From: Blastobasis lacticolella
Taxonomy: Eukaryota > Arthropoda > Insecta > Lepidoptera > Blastobasidae
Assembly: GCA_905147135.1 (NCBI GenBank)
Contig: LR990043.1
Coordinates: 6,235,057-6,299,056 of the forward strand
Length of the DNA stretch: 64,000 nt
Direction: 5' to 3'
Shown here: one piece after another, positions 44,416 through 55,171 of the stretch
How positions within the stretch are numbered: the stretch's first letter is position 1
Layout: every line of letters starts with the position of its first letter
The notes under the pieces: model-generated
Database searches by the model: none
What the model was told of the DNA's origin: nothing
What the model saw: the letters and a program-made list of their open reading frames with translations, nothing else
Program-made: the position numbers and the translations under genes

Positions 44416-44646
44416 ATGCTGATTAACACTAGGTTCATAAATGTTGCACTAAATGCATACTACGGATATGTGTATCCGGTACTTACTTATGGGGTAATTT
44501 TCTGGGGCAATTCGGTGGAGTTTGAGAGGACCTACATCATACAAAAGCGATGTTTACGAATAATTTACAATAAATATAGCAAGGAATCCTTAAGAGATAC
44601 TTTCAAAAAGAATAATATTCTAACACTTTCTTGCACATATACTTAA
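44416..44646 (+). pseudogene. LINE reverse transcriptase C-terminal fragment
   Basis: 76 codons with YYGYVYPVLTYGVIFWGNS and TYIIQKRCLRIIYN, the thumb/C-terminal region of a CR1/jockey-like RT (compare YHGYVDSTLRYGLILWGNS in LINE-2). Plus strand, both ends missing. Confidence 0.75.
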
Positions 44647-44857
44647 CACATACTGGAAATATGTATGTCGTAGATTAGGGCAGACTCTAGCATGGGAGAG
44701 ATCCATCAGAAGGTATTTTCGGGATAGTGTTATTGAAATAAGAATTAGAAGAACAGTTTAACAGTGTATTGAGGTAATAAAGCATGATTACAATAAAAAT
44801 AGCAAACAAGGGAAGAATAAGATGAATTTAGGATATCTTCAGTAGCAGATAATAATG

Positions 44858-44988
44858 TGGGACTACCGAACCCGTGGGTCACTGGAAGACCCGCCACCAC
44901 CCATGGCCTCCTGATAGGCCGAAGCCCAAGGTGCGCCAGGTTATCTATTCAAGTGCGCCCTTGTACAAATTATAATTTGGTAGTCCCA
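44858..44988. repeat. 131-bp segment with 10-bp inverted ends
   Basis: TGGGACTACC at 44858-44867 and GGTAGTCCCA at 44979-44988 are exact inverses around a GC-richer core. It could be a tiny MITE. No clear target duplication. Confidence 0.35.
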
Positions 44989-45024
44989 TCTGTACTCACA
45001 ATCTCCTTTATGGAGTACGGCTAT

Positions 45025-45245
45025 GTGATAAAATATTATTTGCACAGATGAATGTTATCTCTTGGGTTCTCTTTCTATTTCAATAGGGTATATAATAAAA
45101 TTTTGTCGAAATGCAAAAAAGCAAAAAAATTATTTAAAATTCTTAGAAAGGTACTTGGTTGACATTAATAATTATATATACATTTATTCACACATTATAT
45201 CAACTAATATAAAAATAAATAGTCAAAGTCAAAGTCAAATAATTT
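45025..45245. repeat. Dispersed repeat copy with (CAAAGT)n junction
   Basis: 45025-45220 matches 57184-57376 almost base for base (same GGGTATATAATAAAATTT and GTACTTGGTTGACATTAATAA). At 45221-45240 it passes into AGTCAAAGTCAAAGTCAAAT, a repeat that ends many lepidopteran LINE copies; a LINE 3' region in minus orientation probably follows. Confidence 0.65.
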
Positions 45246-46540
45246 TTATTCAACTTAGGTTTACAAAACTCTTATGAACGTCATAAAACACAAAATAATG
45301 TTTACAAATAACATTTAAAAAAATAGGGCTGCGGGCCGTGGCAACATTGAGCCGGTGTGCCTTCCAGACATTATTATGCTTTGTCCAAAATAGGATGATA
45401 ACTTTGACAGCTCACTTATTGTTGGTCTTTGGCGCACGCCTATGAAGTTTTATGTTTTTTTTCGGTAAAATGTACTACGGGAAATGTCGTACTCCATAGA
45501 CAGGCCCCGCCCCTTTAGTAAAGTGCTACGAATAACGAATAACAACAGACAATCGAAAATCGATATTGATATAATATAATCGAATATTTATAATTAACAT
45601 TTAAAGTAACCTTATTATTTTTTGGAACTAAACTCTTATTCTTTGTTTGGATTTCACCTTAAGAGACCTTTCACAACAACAATTTCGAGTCGCGCGTATT
45701 CTACGTAATAGGATGACTGACCTAATAGAAATACGCACGTGTCATAATCGTCGTTGTAGAAGGGTTTTTAATGTCGTATTAATAAATTGTTAGTTCAGAA
45801 GAAAATAAATAGTTTATTTTGTATAATACGTATAGCATAACCATGCAACTATCGATTCCAAGTTCTATGAGAATGATAATCGATAATTGAATAGATTCAT
45901 TAACGATTTTACACAACCACATCCCTACTGTGATCTGTCAAAATTATCATCCCATTTTAGACAAGGTATAGTCCCAGTATTGGACTGACTGTCACTGTCA
46001 CCTTGACAGTTTGACTTACCGCCCGAATGAACGGTGCACGGTGCCGCGCCGCGTGCGTTGTTTTTGTGCACATATAACATAAATATTATACGAACACGAA
46101 AAAAACTATATATCAAAGGTGATAACTGTAAAACCTAATAATTAATGGCTAAATCACAACCATACGCATTTTCCAGTAGGTACACAGTGCATACCTGTGA
46201 ATATGCAACAATTAAAGTAAACATAACCTAATCAACAGTGCATTCACATTTTAGCTCGTTTATGAAGAAATACATTAAGAGGAAATGAGTCTTGCAATGT
46301 ATGAACATCTTTTACGTATGACTTGAAACTTCCGTAACAAATGATGGATAACATAATGGAATTTACGGTAAGGTAGTTTTCACGTTCTAAATTACATTAC
46401 TATTACAATTATTATAAATACACGATTCAATGAATCAATTGATCTAATATTACAAATGTCAATAGTTTATTCACTTAAACAATACAATAAATAATATAAA
46501 AATGATTAGATCGAAATTACCCATGATTAAATGTCAAGAT
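45246..46540. other. Noncoding DNA with short repeats
   Basis: No gene seen. 45846-45932 (CTATCGATTCCAAGTTCTATGAG and following) matches 59858-59944, a dispersed repeat of about 90 bases. The rest is AT-rich and unassigned. Confidence 0.45.
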
Positions 46541-46589
46541 ACTAATATAATTATGAATGTCAACATGTAAAATTAGAATTAAATTAATG

Positions 46590-49503
46590 AAAAAATAATG
46601 CTCATTTCAGGTTCAGGTTCAAACTATACCCAGGGATTTTTGTCTTCATTATAATCATTTATTTTGTAATATGCTTTCTTCAGTAATACTCTCTTAATAA
46701 ATGACTTAAACTCATTGAAAGGCAAACTTTGAACCTCCTCTGGTAACTTATTAAAGAAAGAAACACAGTGGCCAATGAAGCAGGATTTGACCTTGGACAG
46801 TCGGAAGCGCTCCACCGCCAGCCTGTTCCTGTGTCGAGTGTTATAACTGTGTTTGTCTGAGTTTTTGCAATAGGAATCAATGTTTTTGTAAGTGTGCATC
46901 AAATTATAATATATATACTGGGATGCCACAGTTAAAATACCTATATCTTTAAAAAGTTCTCTTAATGAGACTCGTGGACCCAAACTGTAAATGGACCTGA
47001 TGGCCCGCTTTTGTAACACAAATATATCTTGAATCTCTGCTGCAGTACCCCACAACATTAGACCATAGGATATAATGCTATGGAAGTAGCTAAAATACAC
47101 AGTTCTGGCTATTTCAATATTTGTAAGGCTCTTTATTCTTTTTATGGCATAGATAGCGGAACTTAATCTTTTGCCCAACGCAGCCAACTGAGTCTTCCAT
47201 TGTAATTTTCTGTCCAATGATATTCCTAGAAATGAAGTGGATTCAGAAAATGACAGTTTATTTTCGCCAAGAAAAAGGTTGTATTTACCAGTAACTACAT
47301 TGGGCATCTGGAAAAGTACGCATTTAGTTTTATTTGGATTTAAGAACAAGTTATTGATTTGAAACCATTTGTGCAGTTGCGAGAGAGTACCATTTACATC
47401 GTCAAAGTTTGTTTTATTTCTATCAACCTTAAATAGTAGAGAAGTGTCATCTGCAAAAAGTACTATCTCGCAGTGCTTACTGATAAAGTATGGTAAATCA
47501 TTTATATAAACGAGGAACAGGAAAGGTCCTAAAATTGAGCCTTGCGGAACGCCCATAGCAACAGGACAGCCACCAGAGGTAGATTCATTAATTTTTACCT
47601 TTTGAGTTCTGTTGTTTAGGTATGACGTTAAGAGTGATAAAGCATTACCAGTAATACCGTAATGCGTTAACTTTTTAAAAATTATACTGTGACTGACACA
47701 ATCGAAGGCTTTGGAAAGGTCACAAAAAATGCCAATGGCATTTTGTGACCTCTCCCAGGCGTCGTAATTATGTTTAAGCAATTCAATGCCAGCATCAATT
47801 GTGGATCTACCCTTTGTGAAGCCAAATTGATTTTTGTGAAACAGTCCATGTTCTGTAAAATGTGCTAACAATTGTTGTAAAACTGAAATGGGTCTAAAAT
47901 TGGAAGGGTTTTGTCTTCCACCATTTTTGAAAAGAGGGACTATTTTGCTAATCTTCATAAGATCAGGAAAAATCCCTTTGTCTATACTATTATTAAAAAT
48001 ATCAGCGAGTTGAGGAGCTATGTCTTTTAAAATGCTTTTAATAATATAGACTGACATACCCCATATATTCTCAGTTTGTTTTAAATTGAGAGAGTTGAAT
48101 GATTTAAGAATATCAACATAACTGATGTGCCTAAACTTGAAATTTATCATACACGCAGGGAGACTTTGTTTAAGAACTTGCTCCGCTAAATCAGCAGACG
48201 AGTTCAGATTTTGAGTGGTGTTTATGGCAATCTTGGAAAAGTACTCATTAAAAGTGTTTGCTATCTCATGGTCATTTCTGATGGTTTTGTTATTAACTTG
48301 TAATTCAAAGTTACGATCATGATTATTATTGCCCTTGCCTGTTTCGTGGTTTATAATTTGCCAGACAGCTTTAACTTTGTTATTAGCTTTGTTAATTTTG
48401 GATTTTATAAAATTGGCCTTCGCATTATGGCAAACACTTTTAAATATTTTGGAATACTTCCTAACATAATTTGCAAATGTGTCGGATTTATTATAGGTTT
48501 TCATATTGTACAGCTCATATAGTCTTAATCTACTTTTGTAAATTTCCGTAGTGGCCCAATCACCGATTTTTAGTTTACCGTTTTTTTAAAGGTTTTTATT
48601 TTAAAAACATTATCAAATTCTGTCTTAATGTCACTGAACAGGGCATTATAATGGTCATTCGGTTTAGTAGTTATTGGATGTTTTAAGTAAATCTGTTTAG
48701 CCACATTGTTTGAAAATGAATTTAAACGTTGTTTAATAACTGGTCGACATTTCATTATTGTGGGTTTGGATGGTATTTGTTCCTGCATCTCCATACCAAT
48801 ACCATAATGATCTGATCCAAGGCAATTCGAAACAAACTTATTGGAGATCTCACAATTACAGAACACGTTATCCAGACACGTGGCCGATGACTCAGTGACT
48901 CTTGTGGGTTCACTAAATATTTTATTAAGATTGAACGAATTAAACAAAGATATTAGCCTTACACATCGACTAGAATCATCCAACATGTTCACATTAAAAT
49001 CCCCACAAACTACAATGGATTTACTACCACTTGTTATTTTTATTAGCGCCTCCTCCATAAACTCTTAAAAAACCTCATAGTCCCCTGAAGGGGGCCTGTA
49101 AACGCACAGAATTGTATAAAGTGGCAGTTCTACACAGGATATTTCAATTATTTGTTCCACAGATAAATTAGCTATGTCTTTACGTTCCTTATATTTTAGA
49201 CAATTTTTTAATAAAATAAGTGAACCCCCATGGTTTGCGTTTTCCCTCGTGTACTTGCTAGCAATAATGTAGTCGTTGAAATTGGGAATTAATGACAAGT
49301 TTGTGAGCCAATGCTCAGTAATGCACATTATTTTAATATTACTATCATCTAAAAATAAACTTAATTCTAAGTCTTTGCTAGCTAAACCTTGAATATTCTG
49401 GTTAACTAAGTTAAAATTATTTTGTTTTAATTGAATGCAAGGTTTAGCTATTGTCCTACATGTTAGTTTAAAATTGAATCTGTAAATGAATTGGTACTTG
49501 TTG
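46590..49503 (-). mobile_element. CR1-like LINE-3, 3' part (ORF2), interrupted by BEL
   Basis: The minus-strand element continues beyond the BEL insertion at 55172-56640. This part carries ORF2: endonuclease in 49475-48570 and RT in 48504-46624. The TACAG duplicated at the BEL ends restores continuity. Confidence 0.85.
46624..49475 (-). pseudogene. LINE-3 ORF2 (endonuclease + RT), broken
   Basis: The endonuclease begins around 49475 with LVNQNIQGLASK and CITEHWL. A stop within a T-run (49067-49065) interrupts it after CVYRPPSGDYE, and it resumes at 49058 with GDFNVNML and a final SDHYG. A frameshift near 48560 leads to the 626-codon RT frame (48504-46624) with NFRPISVL, FCDLSKAFDCVSH, MGVPQGSILGPFLF and LFADDTSLLF, complete to the C-terminus. 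CR1-group, related to LINE-2 but clearly distinct. Confidence 0.85.
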
Positions 49504-49508
49504 TACAG

Positions 49509-49732
49509 TGTACAGCATTAAGTTCGGATAATATCCAATAGATGGCGATGTAGACGTTTGCGTTGTTATTCTACATCGCGGGAGCAAGTTCGCTATCGAA
49601 AAGATATAGTGTTTTAGAGAGATTTGTATATTAACCTAATTTTGAGGAGTAAACTGTTAAGTATTTTGACTAGTTTTACTTGCATCAGCACCCTTGGTGG
49701 TTGGACCCCTTAAATGGTGTGAGGGTTTTACA
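49509..49732 (+). repeat. BEL 5' LTR
   Basis: 224 bp, TG...CA, directly followed by the primer-binding site. Confidence 0.95.
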
Positions 49733-50461
49733 TGGTCCTTCGAACCGGGATGATGGTTGTTTTTTTGGTAATCTCGTAACGGGATTACACCCCATCGCAC
49801 TAGTAGGGGCAGTGGATCGCTGTTCGGTGCGCAACGCAGTGGTCTAGGTCAGGAGTGTTCTGACCAGGCTGCAACCAGAGCAATTGGTGGCTCTGTGAGG
49901 AAGCACTGCATCTACGTGTGGTGGTGGAGGACGAGCAACTAGGAGTCAAGAACCCCGTACCTGAGGAGGAGCGGAGGAGGATATAGCGAGCGGCGTTTGG
50001 AAGTCGTTCGGCCCTGTACCACGGACAGCGGTACAGAGGAGGAGAGCCATCTGTGGCGTGAAGAGTGTTGGTGTGTATGGTGCGCTATCTGTGAGTACTT
50101 TTGAATTCATAATTCGGGAAGATTTAAAGCAAGGAAAGTGAACCTTATTCTCAAGGCTTAAAAAACTTTGATGATTGCTATTAGCTAAACGAAATTGGAC
50201 TTTATTTACTAAGCAACTTTAACTTGGAAATAATTTTAAAATTTGGATTAAAGTAAAGGAAAGTTTAACTTGTAATTTTAATACATGTAGAAAAGTATTG
50301 TGTAGTTAGAACTTAGAATAGTTTCTTAAAAACTGTACCTACGGGGAACCTATGCCCGATTTTCTATTTTTTATTGAAGTCAAACACTTAGAATAATTTT
50401 TACGTAGTTTCATGGGACTTTGAATATTTTGAAACTTTGAGTTAGATTTTATTTTATTGCA
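49733..50461 (+). other. BEL leader (primer-binding site and 5' UTR)
   Basis: Starts with the tRNA-complementary TGGTCCTTCGAACCGGGAT. The remaining ~700 bases have no long frame and lead to the gag ATG at 50462. Confidence 0.75.
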
Positions 50462-53400
50462 ATGGAGAATTTAGTGGTGGTACAAATAGATACTTATAAC
50501 CGTTTACTTAAAGGTTATGGTAATTTTAAAAAATCTCCGAAAGAACGGATTACGCAAGAGTATGTTCAGAGTCGTTTGGAAGTCTTGGAGTATATCTGGA
50601 CCGACTTTTTGAATGGTCATAGAGATTTAATAAAAACAGCGGATCCTAATGTTATAAAACTAAGTAACTATGTCACTGAAGATATTTATGATAAAGCCGA
50701 AGAGTCTTATATTGCATATAAATGTAACTTGAAAACTATTTTGGGCAAGTTTGAAAGTAGTCAATCAAAGCCTTTAGAGTTCAGTCGGTCAGCTATTTCA
50801 GGTCCTGGAAACTCAAATCATCTGATAAAGTTGCCAACAATAAGTATCCCAATGTTCTCGGGCAAGTACACCGAATGGATTACATTCCGTGATCTATTTC
50901 GTTCAATGATTCATGATAACAGCTCTCTGAACAATGTGCATAAGTTACACTACTTAAAGAGTTATTTGACCGGTGAGGCCGAACAGTTGTTGCGGAACTT
51001 ACCAATTACAGATAGCAACTATCAAATCTGTTGGTCTCAACTGGAGGCTAGATACAATAATAAAAAGTATTTGTCACATTGCATTATTAAACGACTGTTG
51101 AGTCAAAGGAATTGTTACATAGAATCACCAGGCTTTCTGAAAGAGTTGATTGACACCAGTACTGATTGTTTAAACTCTTTGTCTAACATAGGAATTGACA
51201 TTCAGTCATGGGATATACTTATATTACACATTCTAACTTTGAAGTTGGACGGTGAAACGCGTAAACAGTGGGAATTAAACGTAACTAACAGCACTGCACC
51301 AGACGAATTGCCAACTTTTACCCAATTTAAAGAATTCTTAACGAATAGATTTAGAGCTTTAGAATTTCTTGATTCTCGTAATTTTAACAAAAGTCAACAA
51401 CCGAGTCAACAATATTCAAATACAAGTAAACCTCGTTCGTTGCATGCTGCTGGTTCCGATAAAACAATGGTATGTAAATTGTGTTCAGAGAATCATAAGT
51501 TGTATAGTTGCAAAAAGTTTCTAGAAAAGGATAGCGATTCTCGTCGGGCTTTTGTTCAAAGTAATGGAGTTTGTTTGATTTGCTTGGGCGATAATCATAA
51601 CGCAAAGTTTTGCAGAAATACAATGAAGTGTAGGATATGTAAGCGTCATCATCATTATTTATTGCACCCGAAAACTAATACCTCCTCTGCAGTAGCTCTA
51701 ACAAAACCTGAAATAGCAAAGGATGGCGGTACTGACGAAATAAATGTAAATACCGCGGCTGTAAAGACCCAATCGGTATTATTAGCAACAGCGTTAGTTC
51801 ACGTTGAGGCTAAGTCAGGTGAAAATTGTACTCTGCGAGCTCTTCTCGACCAAGGCTCTCAAGCCTCGTTTGTGACGGAATCTGCGGTTCAATTGTTGAG
51901 GCTGAAAAAGATACCAGTTAAAGGGTTAATATCTGGGTTGGGTGGAGATAAGGATATCACATCTCATGCAGTAGTTAAAATAAAATTGAAATCTATCAAC
52001 GAACCATATGTAACCATAGAAGTTAAAGCTCATGTTCTGAAATCAATCACTAGCTTTCTTCCTAGTAAGAAAATAGTTGAATTGAAATGGTTGCAAACGA
52101 AGCATATAAAGTTAGCTGATCCTCAATACTACAGACCTAACAAAATTGATCTTTTGTTAGGTGCTGAAATCTACGGACAAATAATAAACGAAGGATTGTT
52201 GAAGGATCCTACCGGTTCATTAATAGCTCAATCAACTTCTTTAGGATGGGTAATTTCGGGGTTAGCTGATTCTAATAATTCAGCTAAAGTTTTAGTAATG
52301 CATGTCTGTACTGAGGAGGATGATATGTTTAAAAGATTTTGGGAAATGGAGGCTGAGCCTGCTTATAACGAAGAAAAAATACTTACTGAGGACGAGCAAA
52401 AATGTGAAAGTTACTTCAGTGATACTACTAAAAGGGATAAAGAAGGTAGGTTTGTGGTAAGATTGCCATTTAAAACAGAAAATCCTGCTTGTAAAGAGAG
52501 TAATTCTCGAGAAATTGCATTAAGAAGATTTCTGGCCCTAGAGCGGAAATTACAGAAAAATGAGAAGTTAAAACAGGAATACAAAAGGATATTTCAAAAA
52601 TATTTAGAGTTGGGTCACATGGTACCGGTTAAAAAACGAGATCTAGAAGAGAAAGCGGTATATTTGCCCTATCATGAAGTGATAAGGGAGGATAGAGAGA
52701 CAACAAAAGTTAGGGTTGTCATGGATGCATCTAGCAAAGGACAAAATGGAGTCTCTTTAAATGATTGTCTCATGGTTGGACCTACTCTACAAATGGATCT
52801 TCGACATATTACAATGAGGTGGAGGAGAAATCCGATTGTGTTGGTAGCTGATATAATTAAAATGTATCGGCAAATAAAAGTAGACGATGACGATGCTAAT
52901 TACCAATGCATTTTATGGCGAGAGGATCCTAGTAAAGACTTAGTGGACTACAAGATGGTTAGAGTTACCTTTGGAACGTCATGTGCGCCTTTTCTAGCTG
53001 TCAGGTGTCTTATGCAGGCAGCTGTCGAGGAAGGTCATAACTACCCCATGGCTGCTGAACGTACCATAACAGACTTTTATATGGACGATTTATTAACTGG
53101 ATGTGAAACGGTGGAAGATGGGTTAAAGATTTATTCTGAGATTAATGAAATGTTGAGGAACGCTGGATTCGAACTTCAAAAATGGTCAAGTAATGATAGT
53201 GAGTTGATGAAAAAACTTAATGAAGAAAAAACTGAAGAGGTACCTGGAAAGGGAAAGAAGTTAAAAATGGATAAAATATTCAAGATATTGGGACTTACCT
53301 GGAATAGATGTGAAGACTCGTACCAATACACGGTGGATCTCTCTGAGCAGAAACAATCTGTAACTAAAAGAAAAGTTATAGCTGATATTGCTCGTTTATT

Positions 53401-54682
53401 CGACCCGTTGGGGTGGGTCGCACCTACGGTTATAATAGCAAAGATGATGATCCAAAAGCTTTGGTTATGTGGAATAGATTGGGAAGATGTAGTACCTAGT
53501 TGTTTAAAAAAAGAATGGAAAACTTACCGAGCGGAGTTGAAGATGCTGGAACTGGTACAGATACCGCGTTATCCTGGTTGTAGATCGGATGATGAAAAAG
53601 TAGAGTTGCACGGATTTTCCGACGCATTCCGTTCTGCATATGCTGCTGTAGTTTATATCCGGATCGTCAGTTCGAATGGAAAAGTTCAAGTCGGTTTGGT
53701 AGCAGCAAAAACTAAGGTTGCTCCCATAAAACAAATTTCTATACCGCGACTTGAACTGTGCGGGGCAGTGTTGTTATTGAAACTCATTGCAGAAGTAGGG
53801 ACTGTCATGGAGATTCCAAAATGTGACTGGCAACTGATGGGCCAGTTGCCATCAGTCAGAGTTACTATAAACATTAGGACTACTAAGGGGAGAGGGCTCA
53901 AGTCTTACAAGGGCTATATATGTTTATTCATATGTATGGTGACTCGTGCTGTCCATATAGAAGTTGTGAGTGATCTCACATCGCAAGGTTTTTTAGCTGC
54001 CTTCAGACGATTTGTGGCAAGACGTGGACAGTGCACAGATTTATATAGCGATAATGGCACAAATTTTGTGGGTGCATCTCGTGAATTGCGGTACTTATTT
54101 GATGCGGAAAAATCTACAATATCGGGAGAAATAACCGAAAGTTTGGCTACTAACGGGATTACATGGCATTTCATCCCACCACATGCCCCCAATTTCGGAG
54201 GTTTATGGGAAGCCGCTATCAAATCCACAAAGTATCACCTGAAACGGATAGTTGGGAATTCAACTCTAACCTATGAAGAGATGTCAACAGTTTTAACACA
54301 GATCGAAGCATGTTTGAATTCTAGGCCCATGTGGAGAATCGAATCAGGAGAGACTGTGTTAACTCCAGGACATTTTCTAGTTGGTAGTTCATTGATCACT
54401 GCTCCGGATCGTAATTATGAGTCAGCGAATATTTCTTGCTTAAGACATTGGCAACTAACTCAACGTATGTTGCAAACTTTTTGGCGTTGTTGGTCACGAG
54501 ATTACATAAATAAGTTACAGCAGAGGTATAGGTGGAATACTACCACTCCTGAACCAAAGGTCGGTGATATTGTACTGATAAAAGAGGACGACTTGCCGCC
54601 TAGTAAGTGGTTGCTGGGTAAAGTTGAAGCAAAGCATCCTGGCGCTGAGGATATCACCCGAGTAGTTACTCAAATTATTTGA
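50462..54682 (+). CDS. BEL/Pao gag-pol polyprotein with in-frame internal deletion
   Basis: 1,406 codons, shorter than the roughly 1,700-1,800 usual for the group. Order: DUF1759-like gag (about 125-300); Cys/His clusters (338-401: CKLCSENHKLYSC, CLICLGDNHNAKFC, CRICKRHHH); Pao protease with LLDQGSQASF (461-470); RT with catalytic YMDD (near 871); RNase H start (GFSDAF); then directly an integrase core piece with YSDNGTNFVG and LWEAA; then a DUF5641-like C-terminus. The C-terminal part of RNase H, the zinc-binding end of integrase and its first catalytic Asp are missing around 53825-53880, without loss of frame. Near 54676 the frame shifts and stops early, while typical family C-terminal residues lie just downstream in another frame. 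Confidence 0.9.
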   Translation: MENLVVVQIDTYNRLLKGYGNFKKSPKERITQEYVQSRLEVLEYIWTDFLNGHRDLIKTADPNVIKLSNYVTEDIYDKAEESYIAYKCNLKTILGKFESSQSKPLEFSRSAISGPGNSNHLIKLPTISIPMFSGKYTEWITFRDLFRSMIHDNSSLNNVHKLHYLKSYLTGEAEQLLRNLPITDSNYQICWSQLEARYNNKKYLSHCIIKRLLSQRNCYIESPGFLKELIDTSTDCLNSLSNIGIDIQSWDILILHILTLKLDGETRKQWELNVTNSTAPDELPTFTQFKEFLTNRFRALEFLDSRNFNKSQQPSQQYSNTSKPRSLHAAGSDKTMVCKLCSENHKLYSCKKFLEKDSDSRRAFVQSNGVCLICLGDNHNAKFCRNTMKCRICKRHHHYLLHPKTNTSSAVALTKPEIAKDGGTDEINVNTAAVKTQSVLLATALVHVEAKSGENCTLRALLDQGSQASFVTESAVQLLRLKKIPVKGLISGLGGDKDITSHAVVKIKLKSINEPYVTIEVKAHVLKSITSFLPSKKIVELKWLQTKHIKLADPQYYRPNKIDLLLGAEIYGQIINEGLLKDPTGSLIAQSTSLGWVISGLADSNNSAKVLVMHVCTEEDDMFKRFWEMEAEPAYNEEKILTEDEQKCESYFSDTTKRDKEGRFVVRLPFKTENPACKESNSREIALRRFLALERKLQKNEKLKQEYKRIFQKYLELGHMVPVKKRDLEEKAVYLPYHEVIREDRETTKVRVVMDASSKGQNGVSLNDCLMVGPTLQMDLRHITMRWRRNPIVLVADIIKMYRQIKVDDDDANYQCILWREDPSKDLVDYKMVRVTFGTSCAPFLAVRCLMQAAVEEGHNYPMAAERTITDFYMDDLLTGCETVEDGLKIYSEINEMLRNAGFELQKWSSNDSELMKKLNEEKTEEVPGKGKKLKMDKIFKILGLTWNRCEDSYQYTVDLSEQKQSVTKRKVIADIARLFDPLGWVAPTVIIAKMMIQKLWLCGIDWEDVVPSCLKKEWKTYRAELKMLELVQIPRYPGCRSDDEKVELHGFSDAFRSAYAAVVYIRIVSSNGKVQVGLVAAKTKVAPIKQISIPRLELCGAVLLLKLIAEVGTVMEIPKCDWQLMGQLPSVRVTINIRTTKGRGLKSYKGYICLFICMVTRAVHIEVVSDLTSQGFLAAFRRFVARRGQCTDLYSDNGTNFVGASRELRYLFDAEKSTISGEITESLATNGITWHFIPPHAPNFGGLWEAAIKSTKYHLKRIVGNSTLTYEEMSTVLTQIEACLNSRPMWRIESGETVLTPGHFLVGSSLITAPDRNYESANISCLRHWQLTQRMLQTFWRCWSRDYINKLQQRYRWNTTTPEPKVGDIVLIKEDDLPPSKWLLGKVEAKHPGAEDITRVVTQII

Positions 54683-54942
54683 TCAAACGACCAACTTCAA
54701 AGTTATGTGTACTACCTATTGCTGAATAAAACTTTTGTATTTTTTATTTTGATTGTTATCATGAGATAGCTTCATGTTATGTGAGTAATTTTAAGTACCA
54801 TTAAAGAATTTGGTACAGATACTATTAACCTAGCTCTTAGATTTTGTAACCATAAGATTTGTTTTCTGTTTATATATTTTTGTTGTTAGTCATGGTGGGC
54901 GGAAAAAGGACAGTTTGAAATTCTGTCCTTGGTGGGCGGTTA
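54683..54942 (+). other. BEL 3' UTR and polypurine region
   Basis: Noncoding. Contains two copies of GGTGGGCGG (54894 and 54931) enclosing an inverted GGACAG/CTGTCC pair just before the 3' LTR. Confidence 0.6.
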
Positions 54943-55166
54943 TGTACAGCATTAAGTTCGGATAATATCCAATAGATGGCGATGTAGACGTTTGCGTTGT
55001 TATTCTACATCGCGGGAGCAAGTTCGCTATCGAAAAGATATAGTGTTTTAGAGAGATTTGTATATTAACCTAATTTTGAGGAGTAAACTGTTAAGTATTT
55101 TGACTAGTTTTACTTGCATCAGCACCCTTGGTGGTTGGACCCCTTAAATGGTGTGAGGGTTTTACA
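54943..55166 (+). repeat. BEL 3' LTR
   Basis: 224 bp, no difference from the 5' LTR seen by eye; followed by TACAG. Confidence 0.95.
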
Positions 55167-55171
55167 TACAG

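Larger units (their letters stand above)
49509..55166 (+). mobile_element. BEL/Pao LTR retrotransposon, recent, internally deleted
   Basis: 5,658 bp with 224-bp LTRs (49509-49732 and 54943-55166) that appear identical, both TGTACAGC...GTTTTACA. A 5-bp target duplication TACAG flanks it (49504-49508, 55167-55171). A primer-binding site (TGGTCCTTCGAACCGGGAT) follows the 5' LTR. One long gag-pol frame fills the body. Identical LTRs mean a very recent insertion. Missing pol parts mean it could move only with help from a complete relative. Confidence 0.95.
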
